Source: Pseudomonas sp. (lineage in GTDB: Bacteria > Pseudomonadota > Gammaproteobacteria > Pseudomonadales > Pseudomonadaceae). From it: a stretch of DNA of 64,000 bases. Below, one piece after another: positions 8,602 through 16,996 of the stretch (position 1 is its first letter; each line of letters starts with the position of its first letter). Where the stretch lies: assembly GCF_030150285.1 (NCBI RefSeq), contig NZ_JASLGE010000070.1, positions 1-64,000 of the forward strand, read 5' to 3'. The notes under the pieces are model-generated. The model saw only the letters and a program-made list of their open reading frames with translations, did not search any database and was not told the DNA's origin. Made by a program: the position numbers and the translations under genes.

Positions 8602-8718
8602 ATGTTTCTCGATAATGTGGTTATCGCTGGAGTCGTTACCGTCGGCCTTATGGTTTTGTTTTTTGCGGGTCTGGGCATTTTTATCTGGAAAGACTCACAA
8701 AAGCGTAAAGAGCGCTGA
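8602..8718 (+). CDS. ccoM: cbb3-type cytochrome c oxidase small subunit CcoM
   Basis: A 38-residue single-pass membrane peptide: MFLDNVVIAGVVTVGLMV, a hydrophobic helix, then FIWKDSQKRKER. This matches CcoM, the extra small helix found in the Pseudomonas stutzeri cbb3 oxidase, where it aids assembly or stability. An AGGAGG ribosome site stands seven bases before the ATG. An Anr box lies upstream, as expected for a low-oxygen oxidase component. It is encoded far from any ccoNOQP genes, as I recall is normal for ccoM. A strong hairpin terminator follows, so it is a single-gene unit. Confidence 0.85.
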   Translation: MFLDNVVIAGVVTVGLMVLFFAGLGIFIWKDSQKRKER

Positions 8719-8751
8719 GTCTTTCGCACGCAGAGCACGCAAGGCATTTTG

Positions 8752-8774
8752 GGCGACTTCGGTCGCCTATTTTT
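8752..8774 (+). terminator. Rho-independent terminator of ccoM
   Basis: GGCGAC-TTCG-GTCGCC is a UUCG-type stable tetraloop hairpin at 8752-8767, followed by TATTTTTTT. Confidence 0.88.
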
Positions 8775-8820
8775 TTGTGCCCTTTTTAAGGTGTACAGGG
8801 TTGGCATGATCGCGGCGCAT

Positions 8821-8857
8821 AAAAAAAGGTACGCCCTGTGAGGGGCGTACCTTTTTT
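8821..8857 (-). terminator. Terminator of the pit gene (bidirectional)
   Basis: GGTACGCCC and GGGCGTACC arms lie at 8828-8836 and 8843-8851, with A-runs on one side and T-runs on the other, 16 bp past the pit stop. Confidence 0.85.
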
Positions 8858-8872
8858 GTGCCGCGTGTGTTA

Positions 8873-10345
8873 TCAGCCGAGCGCTGTGGAGGCGAGCCAG
8901 AACAGTGCGGCAGACAAGGCAACAGTAGCGGGTAGCGTCAATACCCAAGCCATCAGGATGGTCTTGATCGTACCGCCTTGCAGGCCGCTTTTGTTGGCGA
9001 CCATCGTCCCTGCCACACCCGACGACAGAATGTGCGTCGTGGACACGGGCAGGGCGTAGATGTTGGCCAAGCCAATGGCGACCGTTGTGGTGATCTGCGC
9101 CGACATACCCTGGGCATAGGTCATGCCTTGCTTGCCGATCTTTTCACCGATGGTTTTAACCACGCGTCTCCAGCCCACCATAGTGCCCAGGCCCAGTGCC
9201 AGAGCGACCGCCAGAATCACCCAGAACGGAGCGTATTCAGTGGTGGCTGTCAGGTCTTTACGCAGCTTCTCGAGGTCCGCCTTCTCGCGAGTCTCCAGTA
9301 GGGGCAGCTTGCTGACTTTCTTCGCGGTATCGTCCAGGCACAGCAGGTAGCGACGGATCTCGATACGCTTTTCCGCGGACAGCGAGTGGTAGTCCGATAC
9401 GCCTTTCAGCGAGTCCAGCAAGGCCGTGATGGTTGGCTCGGTTTGCTGGGGGTTACAGCTGAACTGTTCTGGCAGGTCGCCCTTGGCGCTTTTGCCCAGC
9501 GCCAGGAAATCGCTCAAGGTGTCGTGATTGCGCTGATAGAACTGGCTCAGGTGCAGGGTGGCGTCGCGAGTCCGCTCAATCTGGTAAGTGGTGCTGTTGA
9601 GGTCCAGCACGAAAACACTCGGCACGATACCGATCAGAACCAGCATGATCAGGCCGATACCTTTCTGGCCATCGTTGGAGCCGTGAACAAAACTCACGGT
9701 CATGGCAGAAATCACCAGCACCAGGCGGTTCCAGAATGGCGGGTGCTTTTTGTCGTCCAGTTTGCGGCGCTGCTCCGGGGTTTTGTGCATCTTGGAGTCA
9801 GGGCGCCACCACTTGAGGCCAATCAACACCAGAGCCGCTAGCAGAAAACCGGCGAGGGGCGAGAACACCAGTGAGGCACCAATATCGATAGCCTTCTGCC
9901 AGTTCACACCTTCACTCACGGGAATGCCGGTAATCAGGGCGTTGGCCAGACCGACACCGAGGATCGAGCCGATCAGGGTGTGGGAGCTGGATGCCGGAAT
10001 ACCGAAGTACCAGGTGCCCAGGTTCCAGGTAATGGCTGCAGCGAGCAGCGAAAACACCATTGCCAGGCCGTGACCGGTGTTCACATTGACCAGCAGCTCT
10101 ACGGGCAGCAGGTGGACGATGGCATATGCCACACCGACCCCGCCGAGCAGGACGCCGAGAAAATTGAACACACCGGAAAAAAACACCGCCAGGTGAGGCG
10201 GCATGGCTTTGGTGTAGATGACAGTCGCTACCGCGTTTGCGGTGTCATGAAAGCCGTTAATGAACTCAAAGGCGAGAACAAAGGCTAGGGCGAAGAAGAG
10301 GCTGATAAGAACCCAGGCGTCCAATCCGCTTAATAGATCGATCAT
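8873..10345 (-). CDS. pitA: Low-affinity inorganic phosphate transporter, PiT family
   Basis: A 490-residue inner-membrane carrier with the two PiT repeat signatures: GFHDTANAVAT near residues 31-41 and a second copy, GSNDGQKGIG, near residue 222. Each half has about five membrane helices, separated by a hydrophilic loop of about 120 residues with charged and Asp/Lys-rich segments. It takes up metal-phosphate complexes with protons. The family is normally constitutive rather than PhoB-activated, and I see no Pho box upstream. It stands between ccoM and a small unknown gene; a terminator hairpin lies immediately downstream. Confidence 0.93.
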   Translation of the reverse strand: MIDLLSGLDAWVLISLFFALAFVLAFEFINGFHDTANAVATVIYTKAMPPHLAVFFSGVFNFLGVLLGGVGVAYAIVHLLPVELLVNVNTGHGLAMVFSLLAAAITWNLGTWYFGIPASSSHTLIGSILGVGLANALITGIPVSEGVNWQKAIDIGASLVFSPLAGFLLAALVLIGLKWWRPDSKMHKTPEQRRKLDDKKHPPFWNRLVLVISAMTVSFVHGSNDGQKGIGLIMLVLIGIVPSVFVLDLNSTTYQIERTRDATLHLSQFYQRNHDTLSDFLALGKSAKGDLPEQFSCNPQQTEPTITALLDSLKGVSDYHSLSAEKRIEIRRYLLCLDDTAKKVSKLPLLETREKADLEKLRKDLTATTEYAPFWVILAVALALGLGTMVGWRRVVKTIGEKIGKQGMTYAQGMSAQITTTVAIGLANIYALPVSTTHILSSGVAGTMVANKSGLQGGTIKTILMAWVLTLPATVALSAALFWLASTALG

Positions 10346-10687
10346 GAAGGTTTTCTGACACGGTCATAAAGGGGGCGGAATTATGCCAGAAAACCCCGGT
10401 AATCGATGCATTAGCTGCCTGTTGGTAACATCTAAAAATGAAAAACTTTGTAAGACACATTCATTTGCCAATGCCTGGACTACCCTGCAAGCCGCTGATA
10501 TCAAAGGCTTTAAGCGTTCAGGAAGGATCTTGTTGGCGCGCGCAAAGGTCTGAAATGAGCGTGTGAAATTTCTCAAATCGGAAGCTTTGCCGGGGTGTAT
10601 GGCCACACCGTTTCACAAAACGGCTGCTCTGGCCCGTGTACAGGGGGTGCCAGAGGCGGAGTGCCAGATCAACGCCGCAGGAAGAAG
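10346..10687. other. Intergenic region upstream of pitA
   Basis: The 342 bp between pitA and the 64-residue small gene presumably contain the pitA promoter. A short GGTGT/ACACC stem near 10594-10609 is the only structure I noticed. No gene is supported. Confidence 0.5.
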
Positions 10688-10882
10688 TTAGTCACCCTTA
10701 CGCTCTTTTTCAATTTTCTGTATTTCATCCGTGAAGGCTTGATCGAGCAGGCTTGCCCGTTTGCGCCAAGGCTTGCGCTCGGGCTCGGGCTGGGCGGCAT
10801 AGGTCGTCACTTCACCACCGTAAACATCCTTGTAACGTTGTTCCTGACGCTCAAGTTCTGCGCGCAGTTCGTCTTTCGTCAC
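10688..10882 (-). CDS. Small conserved hypothetical protein, GTG start
   Basis: A 64-residue hydrophilic protein beginning (V/M)TKDELRAELERQEQRYKD, with the segment PERKPWRKRASLLDQAF in the middle and a charged C-terminus. I recall near-identical short proteins in other Pseudomonas, where they start at this MTKDELR position. The ATG frame extends to 10945, but those residues look random; the GTG at 10882 fits the family. The ribosome site (AGGT) is weak. It is probably a helical cytoplasmic protein; function unknown. Confidence 0.65.
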   Translation of the reverse strand: MTKDELRAELERQEQRYKDVYGGEVTTYAAQPEPERKPWRKRASLLDQAFTDEIQKIEKERKGD

Positions 10883-11270
10883 AGTGTTACCTAAATAGAG
10901 TGGAAATAAAAATCGATGAACCTTCGTGGGGCAATGAAGAACCAACTGACGGTTGCGGGTGCACTCGTATTACTCATACACACCGTCAAGATTAAACCAA
11001 TCGCTCCGCGCGCGGCCCGATCATCAACTAATGGATGACTGTGCCGCGGTGAGTGTTCACCCCAATGAAAAATAACATACCGTGCACTTAACGTTTCAGG
11101 GCATATTCACGGATTGGATTCACGCGTGAAATTGGATCCAATGGGTGGATATGTTCGATCCGGTACATTCAATTACGTGCAGGCCCTCCAGGGTCTGAGT
11201 AATGGCTCTACTATCGCTGAATAAGTTCGGTTGCGTCAACTTCCAAGTGGCTATCAGTGGAGGTGCACTC

Positions 11271-11375
11271 GTGACTAAACGAGTTGCGCAGTGCGCATTA
11301 TTAGTGGCTCCGGCTATTAGTTATCCTGATGAATTATTCAATGTGTTGAGCGGGTTTAAAATCGTTCAATCATAA
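11271..11375 (+). CDS. Possible 34-residue micro-ORF, GTG start
   Basis: GTGGAGGT (11257-11264) stands six bases before a GTG at 11271. The frame codes for (V)TKRVAQCALLVAPAISYP and ends in FKIVQS at 11375. The same frame is open from an ATG at 11202, giving 57 residues. I do not recognise it. It could be a leader peptide, a remnant of a longer gene, or chance. Confidence 0.25.
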   Translation: MTKRVAQCALLVAPAISYPDELFNVLSGFKIVQS

Positions 11376-11564
11376 ACAGTGTTTTTCTTTCAGCGCTACT
11401 GCGGCGTGTGCAGATGACTTGCCCCTTTCGTTGTTTAAATAATGGTTGGCTCAATCATGGTCAGCAGTTTCTTCTTTGCGCGGATTGATCATTATCTTGT
11501 CCCTGTAGGGAAATGGCGGAACCTTTCGTATGACAGCGGCCGGGTGTGTTAATACCGTTATATT

Positions 11565-11596
11565 GCGATTATCGGTCATTGGTTCGATAATCGCCC
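11565..11596. promoter_or_regulatory. PcaR-type inverted repeat upstream of pcaR
   Basis: GCGATTATCG (11565-11574) and CGATAATCGC (11585-11594) are a perfect 10-bp inverted repeat with a 10-base spacer. The right side reads GTTCGATAATCGCCC, very close to the PcaR box I recall from P. putida. It suggests autoregulation of pcaR. Confidence 0.72.
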
Positions 11597-11673
11597 ATTA
11601 CCGCTGGCGCACAGGGCCTGTCCGGCGGGTTTGGTCTGCAATAATAAATAAGTAAATCAGCAGGGGGCAGGGA

Positions 11674-12516
11674 ATGAGTGAGCAATTGCGTAATGTGGCT
11701 GCCTGTATTGCGCCGCCGATTGTGGCATCGCCCGCCAAGCGCATTCAGGCGTTTGCAGGCGACCCCGATTTTATGGCTTCACTGGCCCGAGGCTTGGCCG
11801 TGGTGCAGGCGTTTCAGGAGCGCAAGCGGCACCTGACCATTGCTCAAATCAGCCATAGGACTGAAATTCCCCGCGCGGCGGTGCGCCGTTGCCTCTATAC
11901 CTTGATCAAGTTGGGGTATGCCACCACCGATGGGCGCACCTATTCACTGTTGCCCAAAGTGTTGACTCTGGGCCACGCCTATTTGTCTTCGACACCTTTG
12001 GCCGTATCGGCGCAGCCCTACCTGGATCGCATGAGCGAGCAGTTGCATGAAGCCTGCAATATGGCGACGCTCGAAGGCGACGACATTTTGTACATCGCTC
12101 GTTCAGCGACCACTCAGCGTTTGATCTCTGTGGATCTCTCCGTGGGTGGGCGTTTGCCGGCCTATTGCACCTCCATGGGGCGCATCCTGCTGGCGGCGCT
12201 GGACAACGTGACGCTGGACGAATACTTGTCTCATGGCGATTTTCAGGCCAAGACCAGCCGAACGCTGCACACCCCCGAGGCCTTGTTGGAATGCCTCAAA
12301 CAAGTGCGCACTCAGGGCTGGTGTGTAGTGGATCAGGAGTTGGAGCAAGGTTTGCGCTCGATTGCCGTGCCGGTCTATGACGCCTCGGGGCAAGTACTGG
12401 CGGCCCTGAATGTCAGCACCCATGCGGGCCGTGTTACCCGCACAGAACTGGAACAGCGCTTTCTGCCGATCATGCTCAATTCCAGTCGCGAACTGAGTGC
12501 TCAGTTGTTTACTTGA
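11674..12516 (+). CDS. pcaR: IclR-family regulator of the beta-ketoadipate pathway, PcaR
   Basis: A 280-residue IclR-family protein. The winged helix-turn-helix covers about residues 36-95 (FMASLARGLAVVQAF, then IPRAAVRRCLYTLIKLGY), followed by the IclR effector domain to the end. In P. putida PcaR activates pca genes in response to beta-ketoadipate. The ATG at 11674 has GGGGGCAGGGA directly upstream. The poorly conserved first 30 residues are normal for PcaR. It heads the pca cluster; PcaR-type boxes lie before it and before pcaI. Confidence 0.93.
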   Translation: MSEQLRNVAACIAPPIVASPAKRIQAFAGDPDFMASLARGLAVVQAFQERKRHLTIAQISHRTEIPRAAVRRCLYTLIKLGYATTDGRTYSLLPKVLTLGHAYLSSTPLAVSAQPYLDRMSEQLHEACNMATLEGDDILYIARSATTQRLISVDLSVGGRLPAYCTSMGRILLAALDNVTLDEYLSHGDFQAKTSRTLHTPEALLECLKQVRTQGWCVVDQELEQGLRSIAVPVYDASGQVLAALNVSTHAGRVTRTELEQRFLPIMLNSSRELSAQLFT

Positions 12517-12550
12517 TTCGTTCTGCTTCGGCTATTACACAGCTAGCTAA

Positions 12551-12589
12551 CTATGTGTTCGTTAATCGAACACATAGTCGATTATCGGA
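12551..12589 (+). promoter_or_regulatory. PcaR-type operator upstream of pcaI
   Basis: A perfect 11-bp inverted repeat (12551-12561 and 12567-12577, loop TTAAT) contains GTTCGTTAATCGAAC. It is followed by GTCGATTATCGGA, a PcaR-like box in the opposite orientation (12577-12589). It sits about 100-140 bp before the pcaI ATG. Confidence 0.68.
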
Positions 12590-12688
12590 TTGTTTGACCG
12601 GGTACGGCGGCTTAACCTGCTGATTATCCGGTGCCCTCTGGCGCACCTCCAACGCTCAGTGGCCTACAACAATCGGGAGCTACCCCAG

Positions 12689-13546
12689 ATGGCAGATATC
12701 ATCTCGCTGCACGACGCCGTGAAACAGTTTGTGAACGACGGCGACACCCTTGCCCTCGAAGGTTTTACACATCTCATTCCGACCGCAGCCGGTCATGAAA
12801 TCATTCGTCAAGGCAAGAAAGACCTGACTCTGGTGCGTATGACACCTGACTTGATCTACGACCAGTTGATCGGAGCCGGGTGTGCCCGCAAGTTGATTTT
12901 CTCTTGGGGCGGTAATCCAGGTGTCGGCTCGTTGCACCGTCTGCGCGATGCTGTCGAAAAACAGTGGCCGCAGCCGCTGGAGATCGAAGAACACAGTCAC
13001 GCTGACCTGGCCAATGCTTATGTGGCAGGGGCTTCGGGCTTGCCCTTTGCGGTACTGCGCGCTTATGCAGGCTCTGACCTGCCCAAGGTCAACCCGCTGA
13101 TCAAAACCGTGACGTGCCCGTTCACTGGCGAAGTACTGGCCGCTGTGCCTTCAGTACGCCCGGATGTCACCGTGATTCATGCCCAAAAAGCAGACCGCAA
13201 AGGCAACGTGTTGCTGTGGGGCATTCTGGGCGTGCAAAAAGAAGCCGCACTGGCGGCCAAGCGGTGCATTGTGACGGTTGAAGAGATTGTCGACGATTTG
13301 CAGGCTCCGATGAATGCGTGCGTGCTGCCTACCTGGGCGTTGAGCGCCGTTTGCCATGTGCCGGGCGGGGCGCACCCTTCCTACGCTCATGGTTACACCG
13401 AGCGTGATAACCGCTTCTATCAAGCGTGGGATCCGATTGCCCGCGATCGTGAGACGTTTACTGCCTGGATTAACGAATACATCCGTGGCACTGCGAATTT
13501 CAGTGAGTTCCAGGCCAAGCTGGCCCGCGCTTCGGAGGCAAAATAA
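12689..13546 (+). CDS. pcaI: 3-oxoadipate CoA-transferase subunit A
   Basis: A 285-residue class I CoA-transferase alpha subunit starting MADIISLHDAVKQFV. With subunit B it transfers CoA from succinyl-CoA to 3-oxoadipate in the cytoplasm. At 285 residues it is longer than the roughly 230-residue PcaI of P. putida and resembles the CatI or glutaconate-CoA-transferase-like form. Position between pcaR and pcaF argues that it serves this pathway. The frame is open to 12590, but CGGGAG precedes the ATG at 12689 and the upstream residues do not look coding. Its stop overlaps the next ATG (TAATG). Confidence 0.9.
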   Translation: MADIISLHDAVKQFVNDGDTLALEGFTHLIPTAAGHEIIRQGKKDLTLVRMTPDLIYDQLIGAGCARKLIFSWGGNPGVGSLHRLRDAVEKQWPQPLEIEEHSHADLANAYVAGASGLPFAVLRAYAGSDLPKVNPLIKTVTCPFTGEVLAAVPSVRPDVTVIHAQKADRKGNVLLWGILGVQKEAALAAKRCIVTVEEIVDDLQAPMNACVLPTWALSAVCHVPGGAHPSYAHGYTERDNRFYQAWDPIARDRETFTAWINEYIRGTANFSEFQAKLARASEAK

Positions 13547-14325
13547 TGACTTACTCCACCAACGAAATGATGACCGTCGCCGCTGCCCGCCGCCTGAAAA
13601 ACGGTTCAGTGTGCTTTGTTGGCATTGGCCTGCCTTCCAAGGCCGCCAACCTGGCGCGCCTGACTTCGTCCCCGGACGTCGTATTGATCTACGAGTCCGG
13701 GCCGATCGGCGCAAAGCCCAACGTGCTGCCGCTGTCCATCGGTGATGGCGAGCTGGCCGAAACCGCTGATACTGTGGTCTCGACCAGCGAAATCTTTCGT
13801 TACTGGCTGCAAGGTGGTCGCGTGGATGTTGGCTTTTTGGGGGCCGCGCAGGTTGACCGCTTCGGTAACATCAACACCACCGTTGTGGGGGATTACCACC
13901 ACCCTAAAGTTCGCTTGCCGGGAGCTGGTGGTGCGCCGGAGATTGCCGGTTCAGCGAAAAGTGTGCTGATTATTCTCAAGCAGTCAGCCCGTTCGTTTGT
14001 CGACAAACTGGATTTCATTACGTCAGTCGGCCATGGCGAGGGCGGCGATTCACGCCAACGCCTGGGCCTGCCGGGTGCTGGGCCGGTGGGCATCATTACG
14101 GACTTGTGCATCATGGAACCGGAGGCGCAAACCAACGAATTTGTCGTCACGGCACTGCACCCGGGCGTTACCCGTGAGCAAGTGGTCGCAGCCACGGGCT
14201 GGGCCGTGCGTTTTGCCGATCACGTAGAGCACACTGCGGCACCGACTGAGGTAGAGCTTGAAGCGCTGCGCGATCTGGAAGCGCGTACCGCAGTGGCCCA
14301 CGGCCAAGCACCGGGAGAAGCGTGA
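13546..14325 (+). CDS. pcaJ: 3-oxoadipate CoA-transferase subunit B
   Basis: A 259-residue beta subunit that pairs with the preceding protein. It has the class I CoA-transferase signature around residues 40-60 (SPDVVLIYESGPIG) and the GHGEGG loop region. In this family the beta subunit carries the catalytic glutamate, here probably the Glu of YESG. Size and sequence again fit the CatJ-like form rather than the roughly 213-residue PcaJ. It is translationally coupled on both sides, by TAATG with subunit A and TGATG with pcaF, so the three form one expression unit. Confidence 0.9.
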   Translation: MTYSTNEMMTVAAARRLKNGSVCFVGIGLPSKAANLARLTSSPDVVLIYESGPIGAKPNVLPLSIGDGELAETADTVVSTSEIFRYWLQGGRVDVGFLGAAQVDRFGNINTTVVGDYHHPKVRLPGAGGAPEIAGSAKSVLIILKQSARSFVDKLDFITSVGHGEGGDSRQRLGLPGAGPVGIITDLCIMEPEAQTNEFVVTALHPGVTREQVVAATGWAVRFADHVEHTAAPTEVELEALRDLEARTAVAHGQAPGEA

Positions 14326-15527
14326 TGCGCGACGTTTATATCTGTGACGCGATCCGTACCCCGATCGGGCGCTTTGGCGGTGGCCTGGCCGCCGTTCGCG
14401 CTGACGACCTGGCCGCGACCCCAATCAAGGCCTTGATGACGCGTAACCCGAGCGTGAAATGGGACGAGGTGGACGAAGTGTTTTTCGGCTGTGCCAACCA
14501 GGCCGGTGAAGACAATCGCAACGTCGCCCGCATGGCGGCATTGCTCGCCGGTCTGCCAGACACCGTTCCTGGCGTGACCTTGAACCGCCTGTGCGCTTCG
14601 GGCATGGACGCGATCGGCACCGCATTCCGCGCCATTGCTAGCGGCGAGATGGAGCTGGCGATTGCCGGGGGTGTCGAATCGATGTCCCGTGCCCCCTTTG
14701 TGATGGGCAAGGCCGATGCTGCGTTTTCACGCACGATGAAGCTGGAAGACACCACCATCGGCTGGCGCTTTATCAACCCGCTGATGAAAGCCCAGTACGG
14801 TGTGGACGCTATGCCGCAGACCGCCGATAACGTGGCCGATGACTACGGTATTTCCCGTGCCGATCAGGACGCCTTTGCCCTGCGTAGCCAGCAGCGAACG
14901 GCGGCGGCGCAAGCGGCCGGCTACTTTGCTGAGGAAATCGTGCCAGTGCGTATCACCCATAAAAAGGGTGAAACCGTGGTTGAGCAGGACGAGCACCCCC
15001 GTGCCGACACCACCCTTGAAACCCTGAGCCGGCTAAAGCCCGTCAACGGGCCGGATAAAACCGTGACCGCTGGCAATGCCTCGGGGGTCAATGATGGTGC
15101 GGCGGCGCTGATTCTCGCCTCGGCCGACGCGGTGAAACGCCACGGCCTGACCCCCCGCGCCCGCGTGCTGGGAATGGCCAGCGCCGGCGTTGCGCCCCGA
15201 GTGATGGGTATTGGCCCGGTGCCGGCTGTGCGCAAATTGGTGGAGCGCCTGGGCCTGGTGGTCACAGATTTTGACGTGATCGAACTGAACGAAGCATTCG
15301 CCAGCCAGGGCCTGGCGGTGCTGCGCGAGTTGGGCCTGGCCGACGATGCGCCGCAGGTCAATCCCAACGGCGGAGCTATTGCCTTGGGACACCCGCTGGG
15401 CATGAGCGGCGCACGGATCGTCATGACTGCGTTACATCAGCTGGAAAAAACCGGCGGTAAAAAAGGTCTGGCCACGATGTGCGTCGGCGTAGGGCAAGGC
15501 CTTGCCCTGGCTATCGAGCGCGTCTGA
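14325..15527 (+). CDS. pcaF: 3-oxoadipyl-CoA thiolase
   Basis: A 400-residue thiolase that splits 3-oxoadipyl-CoA into succinyl-CoA and acetyl-CoA, the last step of the pathway. The catalytic residues are visible: Cys near 90 in RLCASGMDAIG, His near 357 in GHPLGMSG, and Cys near 387 in CVGVGQG. The start MRDVYICDAIRTPIGRFGG is standard for PcaF. GTG immediately precedes the ATG; the ATG at 14325, overlapping the stop of subunit B, is the likely start. A hairpin lies after the stop, before the permease gene. Confidence 0.96.
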   Translation: MRDVYICDAIRTPIGRFGGGLAAVRADDLAATPIKALMTRNPSVKWDEVDEVFFGCANQAGEDNRNVARMAALLAGLPDTVPGVTLNRLCASGMDAIGTAFRAIASGEMELAIAGGVESMSRAPFVMGKADAAFSRTMKLEDTTIGWRFINPLMKAQYGVDAMPQTADNVADDYGISRADQDAFALRSQQRTAAAQAAGYFAEEIVPVRITHKKGETVVEQDEHPRADTTLETLSRLKPVNGPDKTVTAGNASGVNDGAAALILASADAVKRHGLTPRARVLGMASAGVAPRVMGIGPVPAVRKLVERLGLVVTDFDVIELNEAFASQGLAVLRELGLADDAPQVNPNGGAIALGHPLGMSGARIVMTALHQLEKTGGKKGLATMCVGVGQGLALAIERV

Positions 15528-15554
15528 TCGCGCTACGCTTTACGTGTTCGCCAA

Positions 15555-15587
15555 AAGCCGGGCGACTGACCTTCAGTCGTTCGGCTT
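15555..15587. repeat. Inverted repeat between pcaF and pcaT
   Basis: AAGCCG-GG-CGACTG and CAGTCG-TT-CGGCTT form an interrupted 12-bp stem without a real T-run. It may act as a partial terminator or stabilise the 3' end of the upstream message. Confidence 0.5.
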
Positions 15588-15656
15588 ATTGTGGTTACGG
15601 CGTTAAATGTTGCAAGGTATGTCTGATTGCTACTAAACCTCGATGAGTGCCTAGCC

Positions 15657-16949
15657 ATGACTACAGAAACTCACTACACAGGAGAAGAGCGCAAAAAAAG
15701 GATTTTTGCGATTGTCGGTGCGTCTTCCGGCAACCTGGTCGAATGGTTCGACTTTTACGTGTATGCCTTTTGTGCCATTTACTTTGCCCCTGCTTTTTTT
15801 CCTTCTGATGACCCGACGGTTCAGCTACTGAACACGGCTGGCGTATTTGCCGCCGGTTTCCTGATGCGGCCTATCGGCGGTTGGGTGTTTGGGCGGGTGG
15901 CCGACAAGCATGGGCGCAAGAACTCCATGATGATCTCGGTGCTGATGATGTGCGCCGGATCTCTGGTGATTGCCTTTTTACCGACCTATGAGTCGATTGG
16001 TGCCTGGGCACCGGCGCTGCTGCTGTTGGCACGGTTGTTTCAAGGCCTGTCGGTGGGTGGCGAGTACGGCACCACGGCCACCTACATGAGTGAAGTAGCG
16101 CTCAAGGGCCAGCGCGGGTTCTTCGCGTCTTTCCAATACGTCACCCTGATTGGCGGGCAGTTGCTGGCCGTATTGGTGGTGGTGATTCTTCAGCAGTTTC
16201 TGTCAGAAGACGAACTGCGTGCCTGGGGCTGGCGTGTACCGTTTGTGATCGGGGCCATTGCGGCCGTGATTTCCTTGCTGCTGCGCCGTACCTTGAAAGA
16301 AACCACCAGCGCGCAAACGCGTCAGGACAAAGATGCGGGCAGTATCGCGGCGTTGTTCCGCGACCACAAAGCCGCCTTTATCACCGTGCTGGGTTACACC
16401 GCAGGCGGTTCGTTGATTTTCTACACCTTCACCACTTATATGCAGAAGTACCTGGTGAACACCGCCGGTATGCACGCCAAGACCGCCAGTTACATCATGA
16501 CCGGTGCGCTCTTCCTTTACATGTGCATGCAGCCGCTGTTCGGCATGCTGGCAGACAAGATTGGCCGTCGTAACTCGATGCTGTGGTTTGGCGGTTTGGG
16601 CACGTTGTGTACTGTCCCGATTCTGTTGAGCCTGAAAACCGTCAGCAGCCCGTTTTTGGCGTTTGTGCTGATTACATTGGCACTGGCGATTGTCAGCTTT
16701 TACACCTCGATCAGTGGTCTGGTTAAAGCCGAGATGTTCCCACCTCAGGTCCGAGCGCTGGGCGTGGGGCTGGCCTATGCCGTAGCTAACGCGATTTTTG
16801 GTGGCTCGGCGGAGTATGTGGCACTGGGCCTCAAGTCCATGGGCATGGAAAACACGTTCTACTGGTATGTAACGGCCATGATGGCCATTGCGTTTCTATT
16901 TAGCTTCCGTTTGCCCAAGCAACCCAAATACCTGCACCACGACGTGTGA
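15657..16949 (+). CDS. pcaT: MFS dicarboxylate / beta-ketoadipate permease PcaT
   Basis: A 430-residue major facilitator of the metabolite:H+ symporter (KgtP/ShiA-like) family with twelve membrane helices. Characteristic motifs are GNLVEWFDFYVY in helix 1, GRVADKHGRKNSMM in the loop between helices 2 and 3, and LFQGLSVGGEYGT in helix 4. In P. putida PcaT imports beta-ketoadipate and other dicarboxylates. The frame opens at 15627, but the ATG at 15657 gives MTTETHYTGEERKKRIF, the usual PcaT start. It lies between pcaF and pcaB, as in P. putida. Confidence 0.92.
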   Translation: MTTETHYTGEERKKRIFAIVGASSGNLVEWFDFYVYAFCAIYFAPAFFPSDDPTVQLLNTAGVFAAGFLMRPIGGWVFGRVADKHGRKNSMMISVLMMCAGSLVIAFLPTYESIGAWAPALLLLARLFQGLSVGGEYGTTATYMSEVALKGQRGFFASFQYVTLIGGQLLAVLVVVILQQFLSEDELRAWGWRVPFVIGAIAAVISLLLRRTLKETTSAQTRQDKDAGSIAALFRDHKAAFITVLGYTAGGSLIFYTFTTYMQKYLVNTAGMHAKTASYIMTGALFLYMCMQPLFGMLADKIGRRNSMLWFGGLGTLCTVPILLSLKTVSSPFLAFVLITLALAIVSFYTSISGLVKAEMFPPQVRALGVGLAYAVANAIFGGSAEYVALGLKSMGMENTFYWYVTAMMAIAFLFSFRLPKQPKYLHHDV

Positions 16950-16996
16950 TGCACGGCGCGCGCCCATGACCGGCGCGCGCCCTCAAAGGATGGATT

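Larger units (their letters stand above)
10883..11673. other. Long spacer upstream of pcaR
   Basis: The 791 bp between the small GTG gene and pcaR hold no recognisable gene. They contain a micro-ORF with a strong ribosome site (11271-11375), another short frame ending at 11224, and the PcaR-type repeats near 11565-11596. The region reads as lower in GC than its neighbours, which could mean degraded sequence. Confidence 0.5.

Noticed and set aside
10346..10372. Pho box upstream of pitA
   Set aside because: Only one partial match to the half-site, too close to the ATG; Pit transporters are usually not PhoB-activated.
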